Below are positions 25,960 through 33,667 of a DNA stretch of 64,000 bases, piece by piece. Source of the stretch: Paractinoplanes toevensis. Its GTDB lineage: Bacteria > Actinomycetota > Actinomycetes > Mycobacteriales > Micromonosporaceae. The first letter of the stretch is position 1, and the number at the start of each line of letters is the position of its first letter. The translations under genes were made by a program, and so were the position numbers. The notes under the pieces were generated by a model, which was not told the DNA's origin, made no database searches, and saw nothing but the letters and a program-made list of their open reading frames with translations. The stretch lies in assembly GCF_018332695.1 (NCBI RefSeq), contig NZ_BOQN01000058.1, positions 1 to 64,000 on the forward strand. The letters run 5' to 3'.

Positions 25960-26910
25960 ATGCGGGCGTTACTGGTGGTTAACCCGAAAGCCACCACTAC
26001 CAGCGAGCGCAGCCGAGACGTGCTGGTCCGGGCCCTGCGCAGCGCGGTCAGTCTGACCGTCGAATACACCACCCGTCGCGGGCACGCGGCGTCCCTGGCG
26101 CGCGCCGCGGCGGAGAGCGGCGTCGATGTCGTGGTCACCCTGGGTGGCGACGGCACGGTCAACGAGGCGGTCAACGGACTGATGACCGCGCGCTCCGCAC
26201 TGGACGGTATCGCCGGTCCGCGCGCCCAGGCGCTGCCGGCGCTCGCCGTTGTACCGGGCGGTTCCACCAACGTCTTCGCCCGCGCGCTCGGACTGCCGCG
26301 CGACTGGGTCGACGGCACCAGCATGATCCTCGACGCGTTGCGCGACGGCCGGCACCGGGTGATCGGGCTCGGCCGCGCCGACGACCGCTACTTCACCTTC
26401 GCCGCCGGGGTCGGCCTGGACGCCGCCGTGGTGCGCCGGGTCGAGCAGGCCCGGTTGCGCGGCCGCAAGTCCACGCCGTCGCTCTACTTCCGATCGATCG
26501 TCGGCCAGTTCATGGTCGGCGACGACCGCAAGATCCCACCGATCTCCATCGAGCGGCCCGGCGAACCGGCCGAGATGGACCTCGGGACGGTGATCGTGCA
26601 GAACACCGCGCCGTGGACCTATTTGGGCGATCGCCCGATCAACCCGAGCCCGGCCGCCTCGTTCGACCGCGGGCTCGATGTGCTCGCGCTGCGACGGCTG
26701 GCGGTGACGAGCACCACACGAACGCTGGCCCAACTGGCCACCCGCAAGGGCGATCCGCACGGCAAGCAGGTGCTCCAACTACATGACCAGGCCGAATTCA
26801 CGGTGGTGGCGAACCGGCCGCAGGCGTTCCAGTTGGACGGCGACTATCTCGGCGAGCGCCAGAAGGTGCACTTCGTGTCCGTCCCGGAAGCTCTGCGTGT
26901 GATCTGCTGA
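25960..26910 (+). CDS. Diacylglycerol kinase-family lipid kinase
   Basis: This 316-aa kinase has the DAGK catalytic signature GGDGTVNEAVNG (about 60-71) with VVNPKA at the N-terminus and PGGSTNVFARALG near 100. The C-terminal domain ends with FQLDGDYLGE. It would phosphorylate diacylglycerol or a sphingoid/polyprenol analogue at the membrane. The start at 25960 is chosen because MRALLVVNPKA is the family N-terminus. whiB1 lies 400 bp downstream. Confidence 0.9.
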   Translation: MRALLVVNPKATTTSERSRDVLVRALRSAVSLTVEYTTRRGHAASLARAAAESGVDVVVTLGGDGTVNEAVNGLMTARSALDGIAGPRAQALPALAVVPGGSTNVFARALGLPRDWVDGTSMILDALRDGRHRVIGLGRADDRYFTFAAGVGLDAAVVRRVEQARLRGRKSTPSLYFRSIVGQFMVGDDRKIPPISIERPGEPAEMDLGTVIVQNTAPWTYLGDRPINPSPAASFDRGLDVLALRRLAVTSTTRTLAQLATRKGDPHGKQVLQLHDQAEFTVVANRPQAFQLDGDYLGERQKVHFVSVPEALRVIC

Positions 26911-27045
26911 CCGCCGGGTATCAACGCTCACGATCCGTTACAGAAAGACGGGCAAAAGAGCGGCAAGGCGGCCGAGACCGTACTACATTGATGGGAGCGT
27001 TCGTCATCCGGTCCTGAAAGTCGCCCGAAAACCGGACAAAGGGGT

Positions 27046-27061
27046 CGTGAGCCAGCTCACC
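27046..27061 (+). promoter_or_regulatory. Crp-like palindrome 1 upstream of whiB1
   Basis: CGTGAGCCAGCTCACC matches 8 of the 10 defined bases of the actinobacterial Crp consensus TGTGA-N6-TCACA; only the outermost bases differ. It is centred 263 bp before the whiB1 start. Confidence 0.55.
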
Positions 27062-27105
27062 CGCGCGGAGAAAGTTCCGCCGCTACCCTTGACATCGCAG
27101 GAGTT

Positions 27106-27121
27106 CGTGAAAGCATTCACA
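27106..27121 (+). promoter_or_regulatory. Crp-like palindrome 2 upstream of whiB1
   Basis: CGTGAAAGCATTCACA matches 9 of the 10 defined bases of TGTGA-N6-TCACA. Its centre is 60 bp downstream of palindrome 1, close to six helical turns, placing both sites on the same DNA face. Confidence 0.6.
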
Positions 27122-27316
27122 AGCGATAAGAAGTAACCCGTTGCTGCTTGCGCGCGTTCCTAATCCAGAAGCGCTGAACGGCACGGAGTAAGACCAAAAG
27201 CTTGCTGACGCACCGGCGATCAGACGGGCCCCCGCCCGACGATCGCCACCGCGCACGCATAGGTAATACCAGTAGTCGATTCATTAACCCCATCCGAAAC
27301 AAGGAGTGTTGCCGCC

Positions 27317-27571
27317 ATGGACTGGCGTCACGATGCGATCTGCCGCGACGAGGACCCGGAGCTGTTCTTCCCGATCGGGACGTCCGGCCCCGCGCTCCTG
27401 CAGGTCGAGCAGGCCAAGGCCGTGTGCCGGCGGTGCCCCGTGACCGAGGAATGCCTCTCGTGGGCACTCGAGTCCGGTCAGGACGCCGGCGTCTGGGGCG
27501 GGATGAGCGAAGATGAGCGACGCGCAGTGAAGCGTCGTGGCGGCCTCCGGGTCGGCGCTCCTACCGCCTGA
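27317..27571 (+). CDS. whiB1: WhiB1-type iron-sulfur redox/NO-sensing transcription factor
   Basis: This 84-aa protein has the length and layout of mycobacterial WhiB1: cluster-binding Cys9, Cys37, Cys40 and Cys46, the GVWGG turn at 58-62, and a basic C-terminus (RRAVKRRGG) for DNA binding. WhiB1 binds a nitric-oxide-sensitive [4Fe-4S] cluster and the primary sigma factor. AAGGAG lies about 10 bp before the ATG. Two Crp-like sites upstream agree with Crp control known for mycobacterial whiB1. A terminator hairpin follows. In mycobacteria the next gene is pdtaS, here 18 kb away. Confidence 0.95.
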   Translation: MDWRHDAICRDEDPELFFPIGTSGPALLQVEQAKAVCRRCPVTEECLSWALESGQDAGVWGGMSEDERRAVKRRGGLRVGAPTA

Positions 27572-27604
27572 ACCAATCCCCCAAAGAACCACTCACAGCA
27601 TTTG

Positions 27605-27631
27605 CGCCCCGGGCCGATCGGCACCGGGGCG
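27605..27631 (+). terminator. Terminator after whiB1
   Basis: An 8-bp perfect stem (CGCCCCGG / CCGGGGCG) with an 11-nt loop is followed by TCTTGCTGTT. It lies 33 bp past the whiB1 stop. Confidence 0.7.
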
Positions 27632-27680
27632 TCTTGCTGTTCCCACCCAATTACCGAAGGCTCATATTCCTGAGAGGTTT

Positions 27681-28385
27681 ATGAGAGTCGTTCCGGAGAG
27701 CACTAATTGGATCACGTTCGGTTTGATCGAGATTCATGAAATGATCTCGAAATTGCGCGCCGCACACTGGTCCTCACCCTCCGCTGTGGAACTTGACGAC
27801 CGTCTACAGCGCTACATGATCCAGTTACTCTCCGCAACGAATGGAGAGAAAGATCAAATTCAAGTGCTTCATGTCGTAGCGGGGTGGTGGGTTCAGACCG
27901 CAGCTCCCGCCGAGGCCGGGCGGGGCCCAGCTGCGCTGGCCCTGCCCTTCATTCTGCGTAAGTGGTTGCGCCCAAAACCCAACCCGCGGGCCGCTCAGGT
28001 CGCGGGCCGCTCAGGCCGCGGCGGATGCCCGGGTGGCGACTGTGTTCACTCGGGCTGCTACCAGGTTGACCAGCTCGGGGGCGTCGGTCAGGGGGGTGGC
28101 GATCGTCACCGCGCCGGCTGTGCGGGCCGAGTCGGCGGCCAGGTCGTAGAGGTGGCCGGGGGCCAGGAAGTAGGCGGCCATGCCGATTCGCCGGGCGCCC
28201 GAGGCCCTCAAGAGATCGACAGCCGCGCCTGGAAGCGGCGAGGCGGCCGAGGCGTAGGCAACCGTGCATGGAAGGCTCAGACGGCCACTGAGGGCGTTTG
28301 CCGCCCATTCGACGGTTGCGCGCGCGGCCGGGTTGCGGGTCCCGGCTGCGGCCAGCACGACAGCGTCGAGCCCCGTCGCGGGTAG
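27681..28385 (+). other. AT-rich orphan reading frame, possible acquired gene or remnant
   Basis: An ATG at 27681 with GAGAGG upstream opens a frame whose first ~70 codons encode a normal-looking, mostly helical, non-repetitive sequence (ITFGLIEIHEMISKL, DRLQRYMIQLLSA) ending VLHVVAGWWVQ. Third-position GC is only about one half, against well over 80% around it, and codon 49 is TTA. After about 27.9 kb the composition becomes ordinary and the frame runs antisense through the chelatase gene to 28385, so the 3' part is probably not native. It looks like the 5' part of an acquired gene; the family is not recognised. Confidence 0.3.
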
Positions 28386-28823
28386 CCGGCGGATCAGGCC
28401 GTCGATCAGAAGCGACGGCACGGCACCGGGCGGCGGCGTCCGGTGGGCGGGTACCGCGGGCCGGGCCGGCGTCCGGAGCGGCGCCGGCTGGGGGCCGAGC
28501 ACCTCGGCCAGGGTCACCGAAACGGGTAGATCTTGGGCGGCCTCGACGACGGCCGGGATGTCCACGCGGCCGTGGTAGGCCTTGGTCAGCAGCAGCGGGA
28601 CCAGGACGGCCCGGCGGCCCGGTGCCAGGCCGGCCAGCACGTCCAGCGGGCGCGGGCCGGCGTGGTCGAGGTAGGCGGCGTGCACGTCCCACGACGGGTG
28701 GGCCCGGCGCACCGCCCGGGCCAACGCCTCGGTGGCCGCGGCGGCCCGGGGATCGCGGCTGCCGTGGGCCACCAGGAGCACGGCGAGCCGGTCGCGGGAC
28801 GGGATCAGACGTGCAGGCCGCAT
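28011..28823 (-). CDS. Sirohydrochlorin chelatase (CbiX/SirB family)
   Basis: This 270-aa protein is a two-lobed class II chelatase: the N-terminal lobe begins LLVAHGSRDPR with the metal-site His, and the second lobe has AAYFLAPGHLYD with the second His. It would insert iron into sirohydrochlorin to make siroheme, the cofactor of the sulfite reductase encoded just upstream in the same operon. The ATG at 28823 overlaps the cysH 3' end by 19 bp, so it is co-translated. A cobalt chelatase is less likely in this context. Confidence 0.85.
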   Translation of the reverse strand: MRPARLIPSRDRLAVLLVAHGSRDPRAAAATEALARAVRRAHPSWDVHAAYLDHAGPRPLDVLAGLAPGRRAVLVPLLLTKAYHGRVDIPAVVEAAQDLPVSVTLAEVLGPQPAPLRTPARPAVPAHRTPPPGAVPSLLIDGLIRRLPATGLDAVVLAAAGTRNPAARATVEWAANALSGRLSLPCTVAYASAASPLPGAAVDLLRASGARRIGMAAYFLAPGHLYDLAADSARTAGAVTIATPLTDAPELVNLVAARVNTVATRASAAA

Positions 28824-29557
28824 TCGGTCTTCTCGAACATGGCCCAGCGGCCGGCTCGCGGGTCCTCGCCGGCCTTGGTGCGCCGGGTGCACGGCCAGCA
28901 GCCGATCGACCCGTAGCCCTTCTTGAACAGCTCGTTGACCGGCACGTTCCACCGGCTGATGTAGCGGTCGACGTCGGCCTGGGTCCAGGCCGCGATCGGG
29001 TTGACCTTGACCTTGCCCTTCTTGGCGTCGAACGTGACGACCGGCGTGTTGGCCCGGGTCGGCGACTCGTCGCGGCGCAGGCCCGTGGCCCACGAGTCGT
29101 ACTCGACGAGGGCCCGCTCGAGCGGCTCCACCTTGCGCATGAAGCAGCACTCGTCGGGGCTGCGCGCGAACAGCCGCGGGCCGAACTCGCCGTCCTGCTG
29201 GCCGACGGTCATCTGCGGGCGGATCGAGCGCACGTTGACGTTCATGGTCGCGGCGACGATGTCGCGCACCCGGAGCGTCTCCGGGAAGTGCAGGCCGGTG
29301 TCGAGGAAGACCACGTCCACGCCGGGCGAGACCCGGGAGAACAGGTGGGCGACGACGGCGTCGGCCATCGAGCTGGTCACGCAGAAGCGCGCGCCGAACG
29401 TGTCGGTCGCCCACTTGGCGATCTGCTCGGCCGGAGCACCCTCGAGCGCGACGGCGGCGTCGAGCGCGAGTGCCTTGAGCTCCTCGGGGGTGCGCCGGCC
29501 TTCGATCACCGAAGGGCCGAGGCCGACGAGGTTGAGTGAGGTGGCCATGACTGTCAT
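28805..29557 (-). CDS. cysH: Adenylyl-sulfate (APS) reductase
   Basis: This 250-aa enzyme reduces activated sulfate to sulfite in cysteine biosynthesis. It has the PAPS/APS reductase core (FLDTGLHFPETL, RSIRPQMTV) and two Cys pairs, ECCFMRK and GCWPCTRR, that ligate a [4Fe-4S] cluster. The cluster marks it as using APS rather than PAPS. The catalytic Cys is in the C-terminal ECGLH. The start at 29557 overlaps the stop of the 52-aa zinc-ribbon gene by ATGA. It sits between sulfite reductase and the siroheme chelatase. Confidence 0.95.
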   Translation of the reverse strand: MTVMATSLNLVGLGPSVIEGRRTPEELKALALDAAVALEGAPAEQIAKWATDTFGARFCVTSSMADAVVAHLFSRVSPGVDVVFLDTGLHFPETLRVRDIVAATMNVNVRSIRPQMTVGQQDGEFGPRLFARSPDECCFMRKVEPLERALVEYDSWATGLRRDESPTRANTPVVTFDAKKGKVKVNPIAAWTQADVDRYISRWNVPVNELFKKGYGSIGCWPCTRRTKAGEDPRAGRWAMFEKTECGLHV

Positions 29558-29712
29558 CGGTTTACTCCCTTGGACAGCAACCCGTTGAACTTGACCGTGA
29601 AGACTCGAGCGCAGGAGTGGCACTCCCACGCGCCGTGCGAAGCCTCGTTGGGGCGGAGGTCCTCTTCGCCGCAGTAGGGGCAGTAGAGCGGGGCGGAACG
29701 GGCGTCGCTCAC
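29554..29712 (-). CDS. 52-aa zinc-ribbon protein embedded in the sulfite reductase operon
   Basis: A GTG at 29712 overlaps the sulfite reductase stop (GTGA), and its stop overlaps the cysH start (ATGA). The product has two Cys pairs, YCPYCGEEDL (residues 11-14) and ECHSCARVF (31-34), spaced like a single zinc ribbon, then a basic tail FNGLLSKGVNR. The double coupling shows it is genuinely translated with the pathway. Function is unknown; a metal-binding accessory or regulator of sulfur assimilation is a guess. Confidence 0.85.
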   Translation of the reverse strand: MSDARSAPLYCPYCGEEDLRPNEASHGAWECHSCARVFTVKFNGLLSKGVNR

Positions 29713-31400
29713 TTGAGAAGCGCCTCCTCGGCCCGCATCACCCAGGTGGCGAACGTCTCCCCGGTGGAGCGGCCGTCCAGGTAGTTGCGGGCTACGCGCT
29801 CGACGTACTCCGGAAGCTCTTCGGCCGTGGCTTTGAGGCCGCGCAGCTTGCGGCCGAAACCGGCGGTCTCGCCCTTGGCCATGCCGAGGGCGCCGCCGAG
29901 GTGGATCTGGAAGCCCTCGACCTGCTCGCCCCGCTCGTTCATGACCAGCTGGCCCTTGAGGCCGATGTCGGCGACCTGGGTGCGGGCGCAGGCGTTGGGG
30001 CAGCCGTTGATGTGCACCGAGATGTCCGCGTCGAAGTCCTTCAGCCGCTCCTCGAGCCGGGCGACCAGGTCTTCCCCGAGCGCCTTGGTCTCGACGATGG
30101 CGAGCTTGCAGTACTCCAGGCCGGTGCAGGCCATCGTGCCGCGCCGCCAGGCCGACGGCCGCGCCTCGAGGCCGATCTCGCGCAGGCCGCGGATCAGACC
30201 CTCGACGTTCTCGTCCACCACATCAAGGACCAGGAGCTTTTGGTACGGGGTGAGCCGCACCCGATCGGAACCGGCGGCCTCGGTCAGGTCGGCCAGCTTC
30301 GACAGCTGGGTGCCCGACGAACGGCCGACCACCGGCGCGGCGCCGATGTAGTTGAGCCCGTCGCGCTGCTTGTGCACGCCGATGTGGTCGATCGGGCGTT
30401 CCGGCAGCTCCGGCGACGGCCCGTCGATCAGCGCCCGGCCCAGGTATTCCTTCTCCAGGACCTCGCGGAACTTCTCCACACCCCAGTCGGCGAGCAGGAA
30501 CTTCAGCCGGGCCCGGTGCCGCAGCCGGCGGTAGCCGTAGTCGCGGAAGATGCCGACCACGCCCTCCCATACGTCCGGGATCTCGGCCAGCGGCACCCAC
30601 ACGCCGAGGCGCTCGGCCAGCCGGGGGTTGGTGGAGAGGCCGCCGCCGACCCAGAGGTCGAAGCCGGGGCCGTGGTCGGGGTGCACGACACCGACCAGCG
30701 AGATGTCGTTCGCCTGGTACGGCCCGTCGGGCAGCCAGGAGATCACCGACTTGAACTTGCGCGGCAGGTTGGAGTAGGCCGGGTCACCCACGTAACGCTT
30801 GACGATCTCGTCGATCGCCGGCGTCGCGTCGATCACCTCGTCGGCCGAGACCCCGGCGACCGGCGAACCGAGCACCACCCGGGGGCAGTCGCCGCACGCC
30901 TCGGTGGTCTGCAGGCCGACCGCTTCGAGCCGGCGCCAGATCTCCGGCATGTCCTCGACCCGGATCCAGTGCATCTGGATGTTCTGCCGGTCGGTGATGT
31001 CGGCGCTGTCCCGGCCGAACTCGGTGGAGATCCCGGCGATGGCGCGCAGCTGGGCCAGGTTGAGCGCGCCGCCGTCGACCCGCACCCGGAGCATGAAGTA
31101 CTCGTCCTCGAGCTCTTCCGGCTCGAGGATCGCGGTGCGGCCGCCGTCGATCCCGGCCTTGCGCTGGGTGTAGAGCCCCCACCAGCGGAAACGGCCACGC
31201 AGGTCGGCGGGGTCGATCGAGGCGAAGCCCCGGTGCGCGTAGATGTTCTCGATGCGAGCGCGGACGTTGAGCGGGTTGTCGTCCTTCTTGCTGCGCTCGT
31301 TGGGGTTGAGCGGCTCGCGGTGTCCGAGCGCCCACTGGCCTTCGCCGCGCGCCTTACGGGGGCGGGCGGTCGGCGTAGCTGGGGTGCTGCTGGGCGCCAT
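29709..31400 (-). CDS. Ferredoxin-dependent sulfite reductase
   Basis: This 563-aa enzyme reduces sulfite to sulfide with six electrons. It has the duplicated NirA/SirA fold: two ferredoxin-like substrate lobes (GRFRWWGLYTQRK near residue 68; HIGVHKQRDGLNYIG near 345) and the siroheme-[4Fe-4S] ligands in CTGLEYCK (about 425) and CPNACAR (about 468). Mycobacterial NirA is the closest well-known relative. Nitrite reduction is possible, but the cysH and chelatase partners point to sulfite. GGAGG lies 9 bp before the ATG. A 28-aa leader peptide gene and a hairpin lie in the mRNA leader. Confidence 0.93.
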   Translation of the reverse strand: MAPSSTPATPTARPRKARGEGQWALGHREPLNPNERSKKDDNPLNVRARIENIYAHRGFASIDPADLRGRFRWWGLYTQRKAGIDGGRTAILEPEELEDEYFMLRVRVDGGALNLAQLRAIAGISTEFGRDSADITDRQNIQMHWIRVEDMPEIWRRLEAVGLQTTEACGDCPRVVLGSPVAGVSADEVIDATPAIDEIVKRYVGDPAYSNLPRKFKSVISWLPDGPYQANDISLVGVVHPDHGPGFDLWVGGGLSTNPRLAERLGVWVPLAEIPDVWEGVVGIFRDYGYRRLRHRARLKFLLADWGVEKFREVLEKEYLGRALIDGPSPELPERPIDHIGVHKQRDGLNYIGAAPVVGRSSGTQLSKLADLTEAAGSDRVRLTPYQKLLVLDVVDENVEGLIRGLREIGLEARPSAWRRGTMACTGLEYCKLAIVETKALGEDLVARLEERLKDFDADISVHINGCPNACARTQVADIGLKGQLVMNERGEQVEGFQIHLGGALGMAKGETAGFGRKLRGLKATAEELPEYVERVARNYLDGRSTGETFATWVMRAEEALLK

Positions 31401-31522
31401 GTCGGCGGTCCTCCGGGTGTCGGTGGGCGTGCTCCGACGCTCGCGGCATTTGGAGGACTCGTGACGTCTGTGTCAGGAGAGTGCCGGCGCGTCTCGCACG
31501 CCCGGACTCAAATCGGGCGGCG

Positions 31523-31609
31523 TCAGTAAGCCGGACACATCGCGCTGCGGACGCGGCCGTAATCGACGTGGCGGCGAGCCACGAAGCGGCGGTCAACAGC
31601 AGCGGTCAT
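31523..31609 (-). CDS. Sulfur-operon leader peptide (28 aa)
   Basis: A 28-codon frame with the core VARRHVDYGRVRSAMC matches the actinobacterial leader-peptide pattern R-x-HVD-x2-RV-x-SA-x-C found before sulfur-assimilation genes. The near-terminal Cys codon is followed, 5 bp past the stop, by a hairpin (GCCCG at 31514-31518 pairing with CGGGC at 31500-31504 on the mRNA strand). Both lie about 120-200 nt before sulfite reductase. The arrangement suggests cysteine-responsive control by ribosome stalling; the mechanism is inferred. Confidence 0.8.
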   Translation of the reverse strand: MTAAVDRRFVARRHVDYGRVRSAMCPAY

Positions 31610-31725
31610 GTCGCTAGCCTCGCACACGGCGGCATTCTGGGCCAGTACGGTCCAGATTCCGGGAGTGTGCCTACCAGCACACCTGAATTTCGGCTCAGCG
31701 ATCACACCTGGAACCCTGTCCCCTC

Positions 31726-33165
31726 GTGAGAATCCTTCCGGCCTGGTTGCGCACCCAGTTGTGCTGGGTGCTGCCCGCGCTCGCCGCCGGTTTCGCGGTG
31801 AGTTATCAGGCCGCCCGGCCGGGCCCGTGGCGCGACGAGATCGCGAGCTGGAGCGTGGCCACCCGGACCGTCGACCAGATCTTCGCGCTGGGCCGGAACA
31901 TCGACGGCGTGCTGGTGCCGTACTACCTGTTCCTGCACTACTGGATCGGCTGGTTCGGCGACTCGGCGATCGCCATGCGGGTGCCCTCGATCATCGCGAT
32001 GACGGGCACCGCCGCGGTGGTGGCGCTGCTCGGCCGGCGCTGGTGGGGAAACACCGCCGGGCTGCTCGGCGGCCTGCTCTTCGCGGTGATGCCGGCGGTG
32101 TCCCGCTACGGCCAGGAAATCCGGGGGTACGCGCTCGCCACCCTCTTCGTGGCGCTGGCCACCCTGCTGCTGGCGATCGCGCTGGACCGCTCACGCTGGT
32201 GGACCTGGACCGGTTACGGCCTCTGCGTGGCGCTGGCCGGCCTGTCCCACCTGCTCAGCCTGATGGTCCTGGCCGGCCACGTGGTGATGGTGCTGGCCGC
32301 GATCTGGCGGAGCGGCCGATGGCGGGCGCTGTGGTGGGTGCTCGCGGTGGCCGGGGCGGCGGGCGTGGTGCTGCCGCTGACCCGCAACGGGCTCGGCCAG
32401 CAGTCGAACCAGCTGAACTGGCTGGAGACGGCGACACCGAGGGCTCTCGCGGACGTCGCCGGGTCGGTTTTCGTGGCGCCGATCCTGGGCGGGGCGGTGC
32501 CCGGCCTCGCCATCGCCGCGCTGCGGCGGAAACACGCAACCCCGGCGGCGGTGCTCTGGGCGGCGGTGCTGCTGCCGGTCGGTCTGCTTTACGCGTACGA
32601 CCAGCTGGTCGCGCCGATCTTCGTGTCCCGCTACCTGCTGTTCGCCGTACCCCTGCTGTGTGCCCTGGCCGGCGCCGGCCTGATCGCCCTCCGCCTGCCG
32701 CTGGCCCTCGCCGCCGTGGTGGCGCTCGGCGCCATCGGCCTGCCGTCGCAGCAGGGGATGCGCCGGGCCCACTCGTCGTTCGACTTCGCGTCGGCCGCCG
32801 ATGTGATCCTCGACAACCAGGCCCCCGGCGACGGCATCATCTACGCGCCCCGGGACGGCTGGCAGGCCACCGACCTGGGGGTCGACTACTACCTGCGGGA
32901 CCGGGCGCCGCGGGACCTGATGCTGGCCTCGGACGAGGTGACCAACGCCTCGCTGTGGGCCACCGAGTGCGCCGACGCGGTGAAGTGCCTCGGCGACACG
33001 AAACGGATCTGGGTGATGGCGGCCGACAACATCGACCCGGTCTTCCGGGCAACCGCCACCAACCAGCTCACGTACGGCGAGAAGGCCGTGCTCAAGGACT
33101 ACGACCAGCTGGCCTTCTGGCGGGTGAGCGGCTTCACGGTCACCCTGTTCGTCCGGGAGGACTGA
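31726..33165 (+). CDS. GT39-like membrane glycosyltransferase
   Basis: This 479-aa polytopic membrane protein has about ten membrane helices. A short N-terminal loop contains the catalytic-type acidic pair (WRDEIASW), and the sequence ends in a soluble C-terminal domain (about 345-479). This layout matches ArnT/PMT-like GT-C transferases, which move a sugar from a polyprenyl-phosphate donor on the outer membrane face. The GTG start at 31726 is divergent from the sulfur leader peptide. The acceptor is unknown. Confidence 0.8.
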   Translation: MRILPAWLRTQLCWVLPALAAGFAVSYQAARPGPWRDEIASWSVATRTVDQIFALGRNIDGVLVPYYLFLHYWIGWFGDSAIAMRVPSIIAMTGTAAVVALLGRRWWGNTAGLLGGLLFAVMPAVSRYGQEIRGYALATLFVALATLLLAIALDRSRWWTWTGYGLCVALAGLSHLLSLMVLAGHVVMVLAAIWRSGRWRALWWVLAVAGAAGVVLPLTRNGLGQQSNQLNWLETATPRALADVAGSVFVAPILGGAVPGLAIAALRRKHATPAAVLWAAVLLPVGLLYAYDQLVAPIFVSRYLLFAVPLLCALAGAGLIALRLPLALAAVVALGAIGLPSQQGMRRAHSSFDFASAADVILDNQAPGDGIIYAPRDGWQATDLGVDYYLRDRAPRDLMLASDEVTNASLWATECADAVKCLGDTKRIWVMAADNIDPVFRATATNQLTYGEKAVLKDYDQLAFWRVSGFTVTLFVRED

Positions 33166-33196
33166 CCCGGTCGTCGACCGTCCGTTCGATCCGCCG

Positions 33197-33667
33197 TCAG
33201 TTGTCCGGGGACAGCTGACGGGCCATGGTGCCCTGGCAGAGGGCGGTCAGGGCGGCGTCGGCCGGGCCGTCGCCGAAGAGACCCAGCCAGTCGGTCACCA
33301 GGTAGATCGCGCCGAGCTCGTCCATGCCGAGCGAGAAGCGGCCGTGGTCCAGCTCGCCCAGCGGGTGGAGCGTGCGGCCGAGGAACTCACCCCACTCCGG
33401 GAACCGGTCGTCGTCCCCCTCGCACAGCGTTGGATCCAGCTCGAACGGCTCCTTGGCGGCCGTCCTGCCCCAGGCGAAACCGTGGACGTCGACCGTCAGG
33501 CCGCCGAACTCAGCCAGGAAGGCCTCGACCGCCGCCGGCATCTCGACGCCCGCCACGACCCCCCGCCAAGGCGCGGTGTCGACCCGCCGGCCGGGGAACC
33601 ACCCGGACTTGCGCAGCCGGCGTTCGACACCACGCGGGAATCTCCTCAGATCTCCTCGGCCGGCCAT
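33197..33667 (-). CDS. SUKH-3-like immunity protein
   Basis: This 156-aa cytosolic protein carries a SUKH-3-type (SMI1/KNR4) pattern: a basic helix with GWFPGRRVDT, FLAEFGGLTVD, DDRFPEWGEFLGRTLHPLGE, and a C-terminal ALTALCQGT. SUKH proteins neutralise nuclease and deaminase tips of polymorphic toxins. It overlaps the preceding small gene by 22 bp and lies 530 bp downstream of the RHS toxin, on the same strand. The start at 33667 is the first in-frame ATG giving a family-like N-terminus. The immunity role is inferred from family and position. Confidence 0.78.
   Translation of the reverse strand: MAGRGDLRRFPRGVERRLRKSGWFPGRRVDTAPWRGVVAGVEMPAAVEAFLAEFGGLTVDVHGFAWGRTAAKEPFELDPTLCEGDDDRFPEWGEFLGRTLHPLGELDHGRFSLGMDELGAIYLVTDWLGLFGDGPADAALTALCQGTMARQLSPDN

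Larger units (their letters stand above)
26911..27316. other. 406-bp intergenic region upstream of whiB1
   Basis: This AT-richer segment holds no gene. It carries two Crp-like palindromes (27046-27061 and 27106-27121) with a TTGACA hexamer at 27089-27094 between them, and AAGGAG about 10 bp before the whiB1 ATG. The length suggests a long untranslated leader or several promoters for whiB1. Confidence 0.6.
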
